DNA of 15,632 nt from positions 1 to 15,632 of the forward strand of contig JAPLJW010000229.1 in the NCBI GenBank assembly GCA_026388365.1, given 5' to 3'. Position numbers and translations under genes: made by a program. This stretch comes from Deltaproteobacteria bacterium. Its GTDB lineage: Bacteria > Desulfobacterota > Syntrophia > Syntrophales > UBA5619. The notes beneath the pieces are model-generated. The model had not been told where the DNA came from and made no database searches. It saw only the letters and a program-made list of their open reading frames with translations. This document shows positions 9,163-15,632 of the stretch, in pieces (the stretch's first letter is position 1; each line of letters begins with the position of its first letter).

Positions 9163-9522
9163 TTATGCCGACTTCTGTTTTATCCTGTTGTCTGCATCGA
9201 CAAAGATGCACTTCGGGGTCCAGGTTGCCGCATCGGCGTCATCGACCATCACATAACTGGCAATGATGATCAGATCCCCCCGGGAGACCTTTCTTGCCGC
9301 CGCACCGTTGAGACAGAAGGTTCCCGAACCCCTGAGACCCGGGATAACATAGGTGGAAAATCTTTCCCCGTTCGATACATTATAGATATCGACCTTCTCG
9401 TAGGGGAATAGATCCGCCGCCTCCATGAGTTGTTCGTCAATGGAAATGCTGCCCTCGTAATGGAGATCCGCATCGGTCACCGTAGCCCGATGGAGCTTGG
9501 ACTTGAGCATAAACCTTTGCAT
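9163..9522 (-). CDS. panD: Aspartate 1-decarboxylase
   Basis: 119 residues from the chosen start. It makes beta-alanine from aspartate for pantothenate. The enzyme is a pyruvoyl enzyme: the proprotein cleaves itself at Gly24-Ser25, seen here in [10 protein letters not shown], and Ser25 becomes the pyruvoyl group. Lys9, Arg54 and Tyr58 (in NGERFSTY) match the known active-site numbering, and NGAAA is present. The frame is open seven codons further to an ATG at 9543, but starting at 9522 puts a GGGAGG site nine bases upstream and restores the E. coli residue numbers exactly, so 9522 is preferred. It follows panC by 30 bases and is the last gene of the unit. A maturation factor such as PanM is not seen in the window. 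Confidence 0.95.
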   Translation of the reverse strand: MQRFMLKSKLHRATVTDADLHYEGSISIDEQLMEAADLFPYEKVDIYNVSNGERFSTYVIPGLRGSGTFCLNGAAARKVSRGDLIIIASYVMVDDADAATWTPKCIFVDADNRIKQKSA

Positions 9523-9552
9523 GGTCATTTCCCTCCCGTGCATGAAATTTTT

Positions 9553-10413
9553 CTAACCGATTTTCAGGGATTCGCCGAAGATGCGGTTGTCAATCAGTCT
9601 CGTCTTTCCGAGCCGGACCGCCAGGGCCAGCACGCATTCGCCCTCGATCCGCGCCACATCCTTCATGGTCGTCGTATCGCAGATCCGGGCGTAATCGATC
9701 TCCGTATGGGGATAGCCGGCGATCACTGCGCGCACTTTTTCCAGGATAAAAGCGGCGTCCCGCTCCCCTTTGCCGAAGAGTTCCCCGGCCTGGATGAGGG
9801 ATTGACTCAGGCTCAGGGCCGATTTTCTCTCCTCCGGTTTCAGATAGACATTCCGCGAACTCATCGCCAGGCCGTCGGGCTCACGCGTCGTATCCATGCC
9901 GACAACCTCGATGTCCATGTTCAGATCGCAGACCATCCGCCGGATCGTGACATACTGCTGGAAATCCTTCTTCCCGAATATTGTGACATGGGGTTTGACG
10001 ATATGAAAGAGCTTCATGCATACCGTCGTCACTCCCCGGAAAAAAAGGGGGCGGGAAATACCGCAGAGGTTGTTCGTGACCCCCTTAACCTCGACATAGG
10101 TCTGATAGCCTTCCGGATACATCTCCCGATTCTCCGGACAAAAAATCACATCGACGCCCACTTCTTCCGCAAGCCGGCTGTCCCTTTCGAAGTCGCGGGG
10201 ATAGGCCTCAAAGTCCTCCGTCGGGGCGAACTGTGCGGGATTGACATAGATGCTGACGATGAGGCAATCCCCCTGTTTGCGTCCGATCCGCATCAGGTTC
10301 AGATGCCCCTCATGAAAGTAACCCATCGTCGGGACAAAGGCGATCCGCCGGCCCCCGCATCGTATTGCCTCCGCAAATCCCTGCATCTCTGCCGCCGACC
10401 GGATGATCTTCAT
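9553..10413 (-). CDS. panC: Pantothenate synthetase
   Basis: 286 residues, normal for PanC. It joins pantoate and beta-alanine with ATP through a pantoyl-adenylate, in the cytoplasm. Seen: PTMGYFHEGH (28-37, the HIGH-type nucleotide motif), VNPAQFAPTEDFEAYPRD, FRGVTTVCMKLFHIVKP, FGKKDFQQ (146-153), DGLAMSSRN (180-188, the KMSKS-like loop) and a C-terminal domain ending KTRLIDN. The product of the neighbouring panD is its substrate, so the pair forms a short pathway unit; panB is absent here. GGAGGG lies five bases before the ATG. A terminator-like hairpin stands directly upstream of this site, suggesting leader control. Confidence 0.97.
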   Translation of the reverse strand: MKIIRSAAEMQGFAEAIRCGGRRIAFVPTMGYFHEGHLNLMRIGRKQGDCLIVSIYVNPAQFAPTEDFEAYPRDFERDSRLAEEVGVDVIFCPENREMYPEGYQTYVEVKGVTNNLCGISRPLFFRGVTTVCMKLFHIVKPHVTIFGKKDFQQYVTIRRMVCDLNMDIEVVGMDTTREPDGLAMSSRNVYLKPEERKSALSLSQSLIQAGELFGKGERDAAFILEKVRAVIAGYPHTEIDYARICDTTTMKDVARIEGECVLALAVRLGKTRLIDNRIFGESLKIG

Positions 10414-10427
10414 GTATCCCTCCGCAT

Positions 10428-10460
10428 AAAAAAAGCCCCTGCGTTAAAGACGAGAGGCTT
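10428..10460 (-). terminator. Terminator-like hairpin in the panC leader
   Basis: On the minus strand AAGCCTCT (10453-10460) pairs with AGGGGCTT (10433-10440) with one G-T pair, loop of 12 bases, followed by an unbroken T-run ending at 10428. Only a few bases separate it from the panC Shine-Dalgarno. It could attenuate panCD or terminate read-through from the mla operon upstream. Confidence 0.55.
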
Positions 10461-10528
10461 CGTATTTTATCTATGATCTCCGAGGTCCTGCCGTCCCAGT
10501 CCGTCTGCCGGATCCAAGCGTCGGCGCT

Positions 10529-10557
10529 CTCCTATCAGAGGCCTTTCCGTTTGTCAA
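10529..10557 (-). promoter_or_regulatory. Candidate promoter for panCD
   Basis: A perfect TTGACA (10552-10557) on the minus strand with a weak -10 (TAGGAG, 10529-10534) 17 bases on. It implies a leader of about 110 bases before panC that contains GC-rich repeats (GGCAGACGG, GGCAGGACC) and the hairpin at 10428-10460. Confidence 0.4.
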
Positions 10558-10972
10558 TAATTTTGTCGGAATAAGAATCCCTTGAAGCGACAGGATCACT
10601 CATTTTTATGCCTGGAATCGAGTATATTCCTAAGTTTAGAACCTGCCATTTTTTTTGGAAAGAACTTCCTGCCGAGAACAAAGCTGCAGAATGGGTCATG
10701 GGGATATTTTGACCCGCCGCCTGTACAAAACAGCATTCAAGCCAAGCGGCGAGGAAATAGCCAAAATGGTCCGAAAAATATGAAATAATTCTTTTGGCCT
10801 CAAGATTTGGGGGACCTCAACGTATTGAGGGATAATTTTAAGGAAGGTGCAAGAGGGATTCATTGAACCCGTTACAGACAAGCCAAGCATTTTTATTACC
10901 GGGGTAACCTGAGGGAAATTAGCCAGATTCAGATGGGCGGGAAATACTTCGAAGCCATCACACCGGTCAAAA
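10558..10972. other. Intergenic stretch without a convincing gene
   Basis: About 415 bases between the panC promoter and the end of the barrel gene. It is more AT-rich than the surroundings. Short frames exist on both strands, but none has a good ribosome site plus recognisable protein. CCTCAA-CGTA-TTGAGG (10815-10830) is a small perfect hairpin without a T-run. No clear terminator for the mla operon is visible here. Confidence 0.6.
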
Positions 10973-11755
10973 TCAATACAAATAGGTGACTGCAGCGCCG
11001 GCAGATAATCTTTCGGAGTACTGCCCCTCAACATTCAGACGGAATCCCTTTGCCAGCAATACTTCGATCCCGGTAAATCCTCCGATAAGGGTTTTGTTTT
11101 TGATGGTCATCTCCCCTGATGCGAACGCAAGCCCAGTGATGTTTGTGGACGGCGATACTTTCGCTTCCGAATAATAAATATAGGGTCCGAGATACATCTT
11201 TATGCCGTAGGGAAGGGTGGCTTGAAAACCGATGCCGAAATTCACATCCCACAAATTCTTAACCCCAAGTTCGACCGAAAAGGGGACGCCGTTTCGAGTT
11301 CCCGAAACCGTATCGGTGAAGTCGCTGAAGTAATAGCTCCCCTGGACAAATGCCCCCATGCCGAATATCTTGTTGAAGGGATAAAAACCCTTTGCCCCCA
11401 CCGTACTGAAAAATTTCCCGTGTTCTTCAAAATCCCTTTTGGACGTGGCCGTCGATGCGCTTGAGGAACGGAAGGCATCGATCAGTTTTAGATCCGACAT
11501 CCCGACTCTTGCGGTGATTTCCCAACCATTTCGAGATCCGTAGCCCAATTCCGAATAGACCTGATTCTGCCGGGTCACCTGTTCCATGCCGTTTTTATAT
11601 GTATCCTCATGAAACCAATATCCGATGCCGGTATGGTATCCCCCTGTCTCTTTTGCAATGGGTTGCGGCGGCCCGAAGGATCCGCCCGCAGCTGCTCTTC
11701 CCGGAGCAATCAGGAGGACGAATACGATCATCACGATCACCTTATAACTTTTCAT
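10973..11755 (-). CDS. Predicted outer-membrane beta-barrel protein
   Basis: 260 residues from the chosen ATG. It opens with a clear signal peptide (MKSYKVIVMIVFVLLIAPGR, then AAA-GG cleavage near residue 24). The rest alternates hydrophobic and polar residues with many Gly and aromatic residues, e.g. GYHTGIGYWF, QVYSELGYGSRNGWEITARVG, GAFVQGSYYFSDF and MYLGPYIYYSEA, and it ends in an aromatic residue (AAVTYLY), as outer-membrane barrels do. I do not recognise a named family beyond the general OMP barrel fold seen in related bacteria. The longest frame starts at 11779, overlapping the mlaA stop as ATGA, but the 11755 ATG has an AGGA site ten bases ahead and gives a proper signal peptide. As last gene of the mla unit it may act with MlaA in the outer membrane; that is inference. 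Confidence 0.75.
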   Translation of the reverse strand: MKSYKVIVMIVFVLLIAPGRAAAGGSFGPPQPIAKETGGYHTGIGYWFHEDTYKNGMEQVTRQNQVYSELGYGSRNGWEITARVGMSDLKLIDAFRSSSASTATSKRDFEEHGKFFSTVGAKGFYPFNKIFGMGAFVQGSYYFSDFTDTVSGTRNGVPFSVELGVKNLWDVNFGIGFQATLPYGIKMYLGPYIYYSEAKVSPSTNITGLAFASGEMTIKNKTLIGGFTGIEVLLAKGFRLNVEGQYSERLSAGAAVTYLY

Positions 11756-11775
11756 ATGAATGCATTCCTGCTCAT

Positions 11776-12675
11776 TCATTGTTTCGGTATTCCGGAATCT
11801 ATCGCGGGAGTGTTCCCGCCCTTCCGATTGACCTTCTTCAACCGGTATTGGACATAGGCATCGCGGATCGCCACGTAGGGATCGATGGCGGCCTCTTTGA
11901 GGGACTCATAATCGCCGATCTTCAGAGAGGTGTCATTCACCATGCCATACCCCCTGATTCCCGAGCCGGCATACCAGGGACTAAGATAAGAGGAGGGAGT
12001 AAGGAATACATCCCCAACGAGTCCCACCGTATCGCGAGGGCTGGAAGGCCCGAACAGGGGCCAGTTGATAAAGAAACCCTGTCCCAATCCATAGGTGCCC
12101 AAGGTTTGACCAAAATCCTCATCCTGTTTCGAGAGATTGATATCCTTACTCGAGGCAGGATCCAGAAGCCCCCCGATACCCCATAGGGTGTTTACCGTGA
12201 AGCGGCCAAGTTCTGCAGCCGCGCCCTCAAAGTTCGCCTGGAGCAGGCAATTGACGAAACGGATCGGGAAGGCGAGGTTCGCAAAGAAATTGCTTACACC
12301 AATCCGTGCGGCCTCGGGAACAACCTTCCCATATCCCTGCGCGACCGGTCTGAGCACCCAGAAGTAAAGTTTGTCGTTGAAGTGATACATGGCCCGGTTG
12401 AAAGGCTCCAGGGGGTCGGCAATCTCGCCCTTTGCCTCCTCACTCACCTTCTCAAGAACTTCGATATCCCCATAGTCATCGACGTTCTGGGTTTCAGCTT
12501 TAACCGGCGTCTCCGGGGGGGGTGAAGGAATTTGCACGGAATCGGAGACGACCATGACCTGCTGGGTCTGAGGAGGTGCAAGCGGCGGTGCGAGAGAAGC
12601 TGCGGGATCAGGACTGTGAGCACAGCCCGCAGCGAAAAAAACGAACAGGAGAACGGGAAATGAGAAAGCTTTCAT
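11776..12675 (-). CDS. mlaA: MlaA (VacJ) outer-membrane lipoprotein
   Basis: 299 residues. It has a lipoprotein signal peptide with lipobox AAGC (Cys18), a Pro/Gln-rich linker (~20-85) longer than in E. coli MlaA (251 residues in total), then the MlaA domain from ADPLEPFNRAMYHFNDKLYF. Further hallmarks are SNFFANLAFPIRFVNCLLQ, GRFTVNTLWGIGGLLDPAS, DEDFGQTLGTYG and GPSSPRD. MlaA forms a ring in the outer membrane that removes misplaced phospholipids from the outer leaflet and passes them to MlaC; in E. coli it sits on a porin trimer. The ATG is eight bases after the mlaC stop. mlaA lies inside the mla operon here, whereas in E. coli it is encoded elsewhere, which strengthens the assignment. 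Confidence 0.94.
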   Translation of the reverse strand: MKAFSFPVLLFVFFAAGCAHSPDPAASLAPPLAPPQTQQVMVVSDSVQIPSPPPETPVKAETQNVDDYGDIEVLEKVSEEAKGEIADPLEPFNRAMYHFNDKLYFWVLRPVAQGYGKVVPEAARIGVSNFFANLAFPIRFVNCLLQANFEGAAAELGRFTVNTLWGIGGLLDPASSKDINLSKQDEDFGQTLGTYGLGQGFFINWPLFGPSSPRDTVGLVGDVFLTPSSYLSPWYAGSGIRGYGMVNDTSLKIGDYESLKEAAIDPYVAIRDAYVQYRLKKVNRKGGNTPAIDSGIPKQ

Positions 12676-12683
12676 ATGAGAGA

Positions 12684-13277
12684 CTATTGCCCCTTCACTT
12701 TCTTTCGCAGGATCTCCAGCAACTGTTCGGGCGTATTTTTTGCCAGGATATCATTAAACTGCGTACGATAATTCAGAACCAGGCTCACGTTTTCGATAAC
12801 GACGTCATATACCTTCCAGGCGCCATCCTTCAGAAGCACTCTATAGAAGATAGGAATCTCCTTTGAGGAGGTAATGATTCTGGTTTGAACCTCGGCCTGG
12901 GTTTCCGAGACCATGGTTTCCTTGTCAAAAACAATCTTTTCGTTGGAATAGTCCAGAATTTTATCGACGTAAGCCTTTTCCAAGATCTGCCGGAAAAGCT
13001 TGACGAACTCCTGCCGCTGGGCGGTGTTCAGGCTGTTCCAGTTCCTGGACAGGGTACGCTTCCCAAGTTCGACATCGTCGAACAGGTTATTATAGACCAG
13101 ACGGAGTTTTTCCTTTTTGATCTCCCTGGCCGATTCGGCTTTGAGCTTCGGATCGCGCAACACCTCAAGCCCCTTGTTAACGTTGAGCTGAACCGTATCC
13201 AGCGGTGCACCGGCCCAGGCCGGAAGGGAAAACAGCAGAGAGATGATGATGCTCAATACGATGATCGGTCTTTTCAT
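12684..13277 (-). CDS. mlaC: MlaC periplasmic phospholipid-binding protein
   Basis: 197 residues. A Sec signal peptide (first ~22 residues, ending LPAWA) precedes the Tol_Tol_Ttg2 / MlaC domain. Typical features are NVNKGLEVLRDP, LFDDVELGKRTLSRNWNSL, AQRQEFVKLFRQILEKAYVD, RIITSSKEIPIFYRVLLKDG and WKVYDVVIENVSLVLNYRTQF. MlaC shuttles phospholipid across the periplasm between MlaA and the inner-membrane MlaFEDB complex. AAAGG lies before the ATG; the gap to mlaD is 29 bases and to mlaA eight. Confidence 0.94.
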   Translation of the reverse strand: MKRPIIVLSIIISLLFSLPAWAGAPLDTVQLNVNKGLEVLRDPKLKAESAREIKKEKLRLVYNNLFDDVELGKRTLSRNWNSLNTAQRQEFVKLFRQILEKAYVDKILDYSNEKIVFDKETMVSETQAEVQTRIITSSKEIPIFYRVLLKDGAWKVYDVVIENVSLVLNYRTQFNDILAKNTPEQLLEILRKKVKGQ

Positions 13278-13306
13278 GGTTTACCTTTCTTAATCCACTT
13301 ATACGG

Positions 13307-13762
13307 CTACTGTTTCTTCACATCTCCGAAGGCATATTTGCTGATGAGGTCTGCGATGTCCACCGCCGGTTGCGTTTCAGTAACGGTTCCACCCGGTTTG
13401 AGAAGTGTGCCTGCGCCTCCGGGGTCAATGCTGAGATGCATATCGCCGATCAGCCCTTCCGTTTTAATAGAGGCAATGGCATCATCATAAATCTTGATGT
13501 CATTCCGAATGCGAATCTCAACCACGGCCTTCTGGCTTTCCTGATCCATGGTGAGTTTCTCCACGCGCCCCACCTCAATGCCGGAGATATAAACAAGGCT
13601 GCCGGCTCTCAGGCCGGTGACTGAGGTAAATCGGGCAAAAAGAGAATAGGAATTGTCGCCGAGCAGGGAAACATGACCGAGTTTCACCGTCATATACCCA
13701 ACGCAGAGAAGCCCGAAAACGAGAAAAATGCCAACCGTGGTTTCCATGGTGTACTTTTTCAT
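13307..13762 (-). CDS. mlaD: MlaD MCE-domain protein
   Basis: 151 residues. One N-terminal membrane helix (~7-27, in METTVGIFLVFGLLCVGYMT) is followed by a single MCE domain (~36-115) containing FARFTSVTGLRAGSLVYISG, VGRVEKL and IGDMHLSIDPGG. MlaD forms the hexameric ring on the transporter through which lipid passes. The frame continues upstream to an ATG at 13828, inside mlaF, but the ATG at 13762 has a GGAGGT site six bases ahead and yields the family N-terminus. Its start is four bases past the mlaF stop, so the two are probably coupled. Confidence 0.94.
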   Translation of the reverse strand: MKKYTMETTVGIFLVFGLLCVGYMTVKLGHVSLLGDNSYSLFARFTSVTGLRAGSLVYISGIEVGRVEKLTMDQESQKAVVEIRIRNDIKIYDDAIASIKTEGLIGDMHLSIDPGGAGTLLKPGGTVTETQPAVDIADLISKYAFGDVKKQ

Positions 13763-13766
13763 CTGC

Positions 13767-15011
13767 TTACCTCCGCCCGTCGCACCGTAGCCGGGCAATT
13801 TCTTTTTGTCGAGATTTTGCCGCATCAATCACGGAGTCGATGTCGGCAACCGGTTGACCCTGGGCAATTCCGGCCAGGATCGTAAATTCGACACACTCTG
13901 CCGAACTTGTCTGCCTGTTCGCTTCAGCCCAAACATCATGAATGCCCCTTTCTTGAAGATCCATGACAAAATCCGTGAGAATGCTCTCCGCTTCCGCCAG
14001 GTCCGAATAGGGGAGAACTGTAACAAATTCATTGCTTCGGCGTCGTGTGGAAAAGCCCCCTATGGCGCCGAAGTGTTTATCGATATAGATTCCCAGACCC
14101 CGTATGGCCACCTGTGCCGCATTATAACCTGCGCTCGTCTGGATGATATCCGGATCATCCAGAGAAAAAACAGCCACACAGTAGGTTTCCCCGGGTGTTT
14201 TCTGCGTCAACTGACCATGATGCATCACTTTGAATTGCCGTTTGGAATACAAGCCCGTTAATTCATTCTGCAGCCCCTCCAGGCTGCGAATAACCTCATC
14301 CTTGAACGGGTGGTCAAAATTTTCCAGCTCCTCCGGAGAACCCTGAAAAACGATGGATCGCTCATAGAGGGCAAGGATGCGATTTGAAATAAAGTAGACA
14401 TCGGGGATTTCATGGCTCACCAAAATTGCCGTAAATTCGAATTTTCTCTGATACTGGGCAATCATGCTCAGGATGGCGTTTTTCCGGACCGGGTCCTGGC
14501 CGGAAGTGGGTTCATCGAAGAGGACGATTCGAGGATCCGTGACCAAAGCCCGCGCCAGGGCTGCCCGCTTTTGCATACCGCCGGAGAGCTCCGAGGGATA
14601 CTTATGGACTGCATCCTCAAGTTCCGTCTGTTCGATTCTGGCCATAACCCTGTTATCGATTTTAGATTTACTCAGGTTCGTCGTCTCCCGAAGGGGAAGG
14701 GCAATATTTTCATAGACGGTCATGGAATCGAACAGGGCATTGTCTTGAAACATGTAGCTGATCTGAGCCAGATTGGCCGCGCTCTCGCTTTTTTTCATCT
14801 CGCTCAGGGGTCTGCCCTTGAAGAGAATGGTCCCTTCATCCGGCTTGAGCAGCCCGATGATATGCTTGAGCAGCACACTCTTGCCCGAGCCGCTCAGGCC
14901 GATAATGGTCGTGATCTGCCCCTCGTAGATCTGCAGGTTGACCCGTTCAAGGACGCTTCGGTCGCCGAAGCGCTTGGTGACATCCTTGAACTCGATTAAA
15001 GGGCTTTCCAT
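13767..15011 (-). CDS. mlaF: MlaF ATPase fused to a degenerate GGDEF-like C-terminal domain
   Basis: 414 residues against about 250-270 for ordinary MlaF. Residues 1-245 form a complete ABC ATPase: Walker A GLSGSGKS (38-45), Q-loop FQDNALF (Q89), signature LSGGMQKR (142-149), Walker B IVLFDE (162-167), D-loop SGQDP and switch histidine H200. It powers phospholipid transport by the MlaE/MlaD complex. Residues ~247-414 are extra and read like a GGDEF domain that has lost its catalytic features: LTGLYSKRQF (251-260), FSLDDPDII (282-290, the metal-aspartate strand), RSNEF (325-329) where GGDEF belongs, then FVTVLPYSDLAEAE, ILAGIAQG (378-385) and a final helix with DAAKSRQKEIARL. No RxxD inhibitory site is visible. 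Diguanylate cyclase activity is therefore unlikely; a sensing or regulatory role is inferred. The reading frame is unbroken. GAGG overlaps the mlaE stop and serves as ribosome site. Confidence 0.9.
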   Translation of the reverse strand: MESPLIEFKDVTKRFGDRSVLERVNLQIYEGQITTIIGLSGSGKSVLLKHIIGLLKPDEGTILFKGRPLSEMKKSESAANLAQISYMFQDNALFDSMTVYENIALPLRETTNLSKSKIDNRVMARIEQTELEDAVHKYPSELSGGMQKRAALARALVTDPRIVLFDEPTSGQDPVRKNAILSMIAQYQRKFEFTAILVSHEIPDVYFISNRILALYERSIVFQGSPEELENFDHPFKDEVIRSLEGLQNELTGLYSKRQFKVMHHGQLTQKTPGETYCVAVFSLDDPDIIQTSAGYNAAQVAIRGLGIYIDKHFGAIGGFSTRRRSNEFVTVLPYSDLAEAESILTDFVMDLQERGIHDVWAEANRQTSSAECVEFTILAGIAQGQPVADIDSVIDAAKSRQKEIARLRCDGRR

Positions 15012-15021
15012 GGGGCTATCC

Positions 15022-15632
15022 TCAAATGAGAAGCGACGTCACTACATAGTCTGACACCAAGATCAACACGCAGGATATCACAACGGCCGAGGTCGTGGAG
15101 AGCCCGACGGCCTTGGCGCCATGGCTGTCCGTGCGCATATGGGTAAAATAACCCTGGTAACAACAGACCATCGATACGATGACGGCAAAAACAACCGCCT
15201 TGATCCAACCATCCGTGATATCTTTTATGTCCATACTGGTCTGAACACGATAAACATAGGTGCTGGCATTGGCGCCCAGGAGCAAAACGCTGGAGACGTA
15301 CCCGCCGATAATGCCGACGAGGTCGAACAGGGCGGTGAGCAAGGGGAAGCTGATGATCGAAGCGGCAATTCTCGGACTGATGAGATATCTGAGCGGATCG
15401 ATACGCATGGTGTCCAGGGCGTCAATCTGTTCGGAGATGCGTTGAATGCCGATCTCTGCGGTGATAGCCGAACCGGCCCTGGCTGCAATCATGATCGCCG
15501 TGAGAACCGGCCCCAATTCCCGAACCAAAGTCAGGGCCACCAGGGTGCCGAGAGCCCCTTGCGCGCCGAATTTAACCAGGGCATGGTAGGATTGAAGGCC
15601 CAGCACCATGCCGGTGAAGAAACTGACGAGCA
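15022..15632 (-). CDS. mlaE: MlaE permease, 5' end cut by window edge
   Basis: The C-terminal ~202 residues of the MlaE/YrbE permease. Visible: VSFFTGMVLGLQSYHALVKF at the edge, TLVRELGPVLTAIMIAARAG, SAITAEIGIQRISEQIDALD (the conserved coupling-helix region), RIDPLRYLISPRIAASI, and later hydrophobic helices ending VVTSLLI. MlaE forms the dimeric membrane channel that works with MlaF and MlaD. The listed ATG at 15609 is internal; the frame is open through the right edge. Whether a STAS (MlaB-like) domain is fused at its N-terminus cannot be seen. It ends ten bases before mlaF. Confidence 0.93.
   Translation of the reverse strand, partial: LVSFFTGMVLGLQSYHALVKFGAQGALGTLVALTLVRELGPVLTAIMIAARAGSAITAEIGIQRISEQIDALDTMRIDPLRYLISPRIAASIISFPLLTALFDLVGIIGGYVSSVLLLGANASTYVYRVQTSMDIKDITDGWIKAVVFAVIVSMVCCYQGYFTHMRTDSHGAKAVGLSTTSAVVISCVLILVSDYVVTSLLI

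Noticed and set aside
9430..10476. A 348-residue open frame on the plus strand
   Set aside because: It is antisense to panC and panD, which are unmistakable; the protein is rich in His/Asp/Arg as expected for a shadow frame.
10691..10783. A 30-codon plus-strand frame starting MGHGDILTRR
   Set aside because: The end looks protein-like, but it is too short, lacks a Shine-Dalgarno and matches nothing I know; kept only as a possible remnant.
10696..11034. A 112-residue minus-strand frame in the gap below the barrel gene
   Set aside because: Overlaps the C-terminus of the barrel gene in another frame, has no ribosome site and no recognisable protein features.
13767..14273. Active diguanylate cyclase at the MlaF C-terminus
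   Set aside because: The signature is RSNEF instead of GGDEF, the substrate-binding N/D pair is missing and no I-site is seen, so catalysis is unlikely.

Overview
The window reads as a chromosomal piece of a Gram-negative (diderm) bacterium, moderately GC-rich, with compact operons and overlapping stop/start codons. Nearly everything recognisable serves the outer membrane or basic cofactor metabolism: lipid A modification (arn), LPS export (lptFG), phospholipid trafficking (mla), pantothenate synthesis (panCD) and SAH recycling (ahcY). The gene content and protein styles (DUF502 protein, mla operon ending in an outer-membrane barrel, bacterial-type AhcY) fit a deltaproteobacterial lineage, possibly Syntrophus-like. 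That placement is an inference from gene flavour, not a proof. No tRNA, rRNA, CRISPR array or insertion sequence was seen.

Layout, left to right. (1) Positions 1-3515, minus strand: arnT-arnB-arnC, tightly overlapping, with arnC cut by the left edge. They transfer and make 4-amino-4-deoxy-L-arabinose for lipid A. (2) 3516-3775: a divergent control region with a promoter-like element facing each way and a nested inverted repeat associated with the rightward one. (3) 3776-6797, plus strand: a crotonase-fold enoyl-CoA hydratase/isomerase, then lptF and lptG, the permease subunits that extract LPS from the inner membrane. (4) 6876-9013, minus strand: a DUF502 membrane protein followed by ahcY. 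(5) 9091-10557, minus strand: panC-panD with its own promoter-like element, a hairpin leader and a strong intrinsic terminator. (6) 10558-10972: about 400 bases with no convincing gene. (7) 10973-15632, minus strand: mlaE (cut by the right edge)-mlaF-mlaD-mlaC-mlaA and a predicted outer-membrane beta-barrel gene.

The most unusual item is in the mla operon. The ATPase MlaF is about 414 residues rather than the usual ~250-270. After a complete ABC domain it carries a ~165-residue C-terminal domain that looks like a degenerate GGDEF domain (LTGLYSKRQF start, RSNEF in place of GGDEF, GIA-type end). No separate MlaB (STAS) regulator gene is present between mlaE and mlaA. This suggests a lipid transporter whose ATPase has acquired a built-in, probably non-catalytic, regulatory or nucleotide-sensing module. 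A second point of interest is the beta-barrel gene whose longest frame overlaps the mlaA stop codon, a possible MlaA partner. A third is the arn / crotonase-lptFG divergent promoter region with its dyad, which could coordinate lipid A modification and LPS export.
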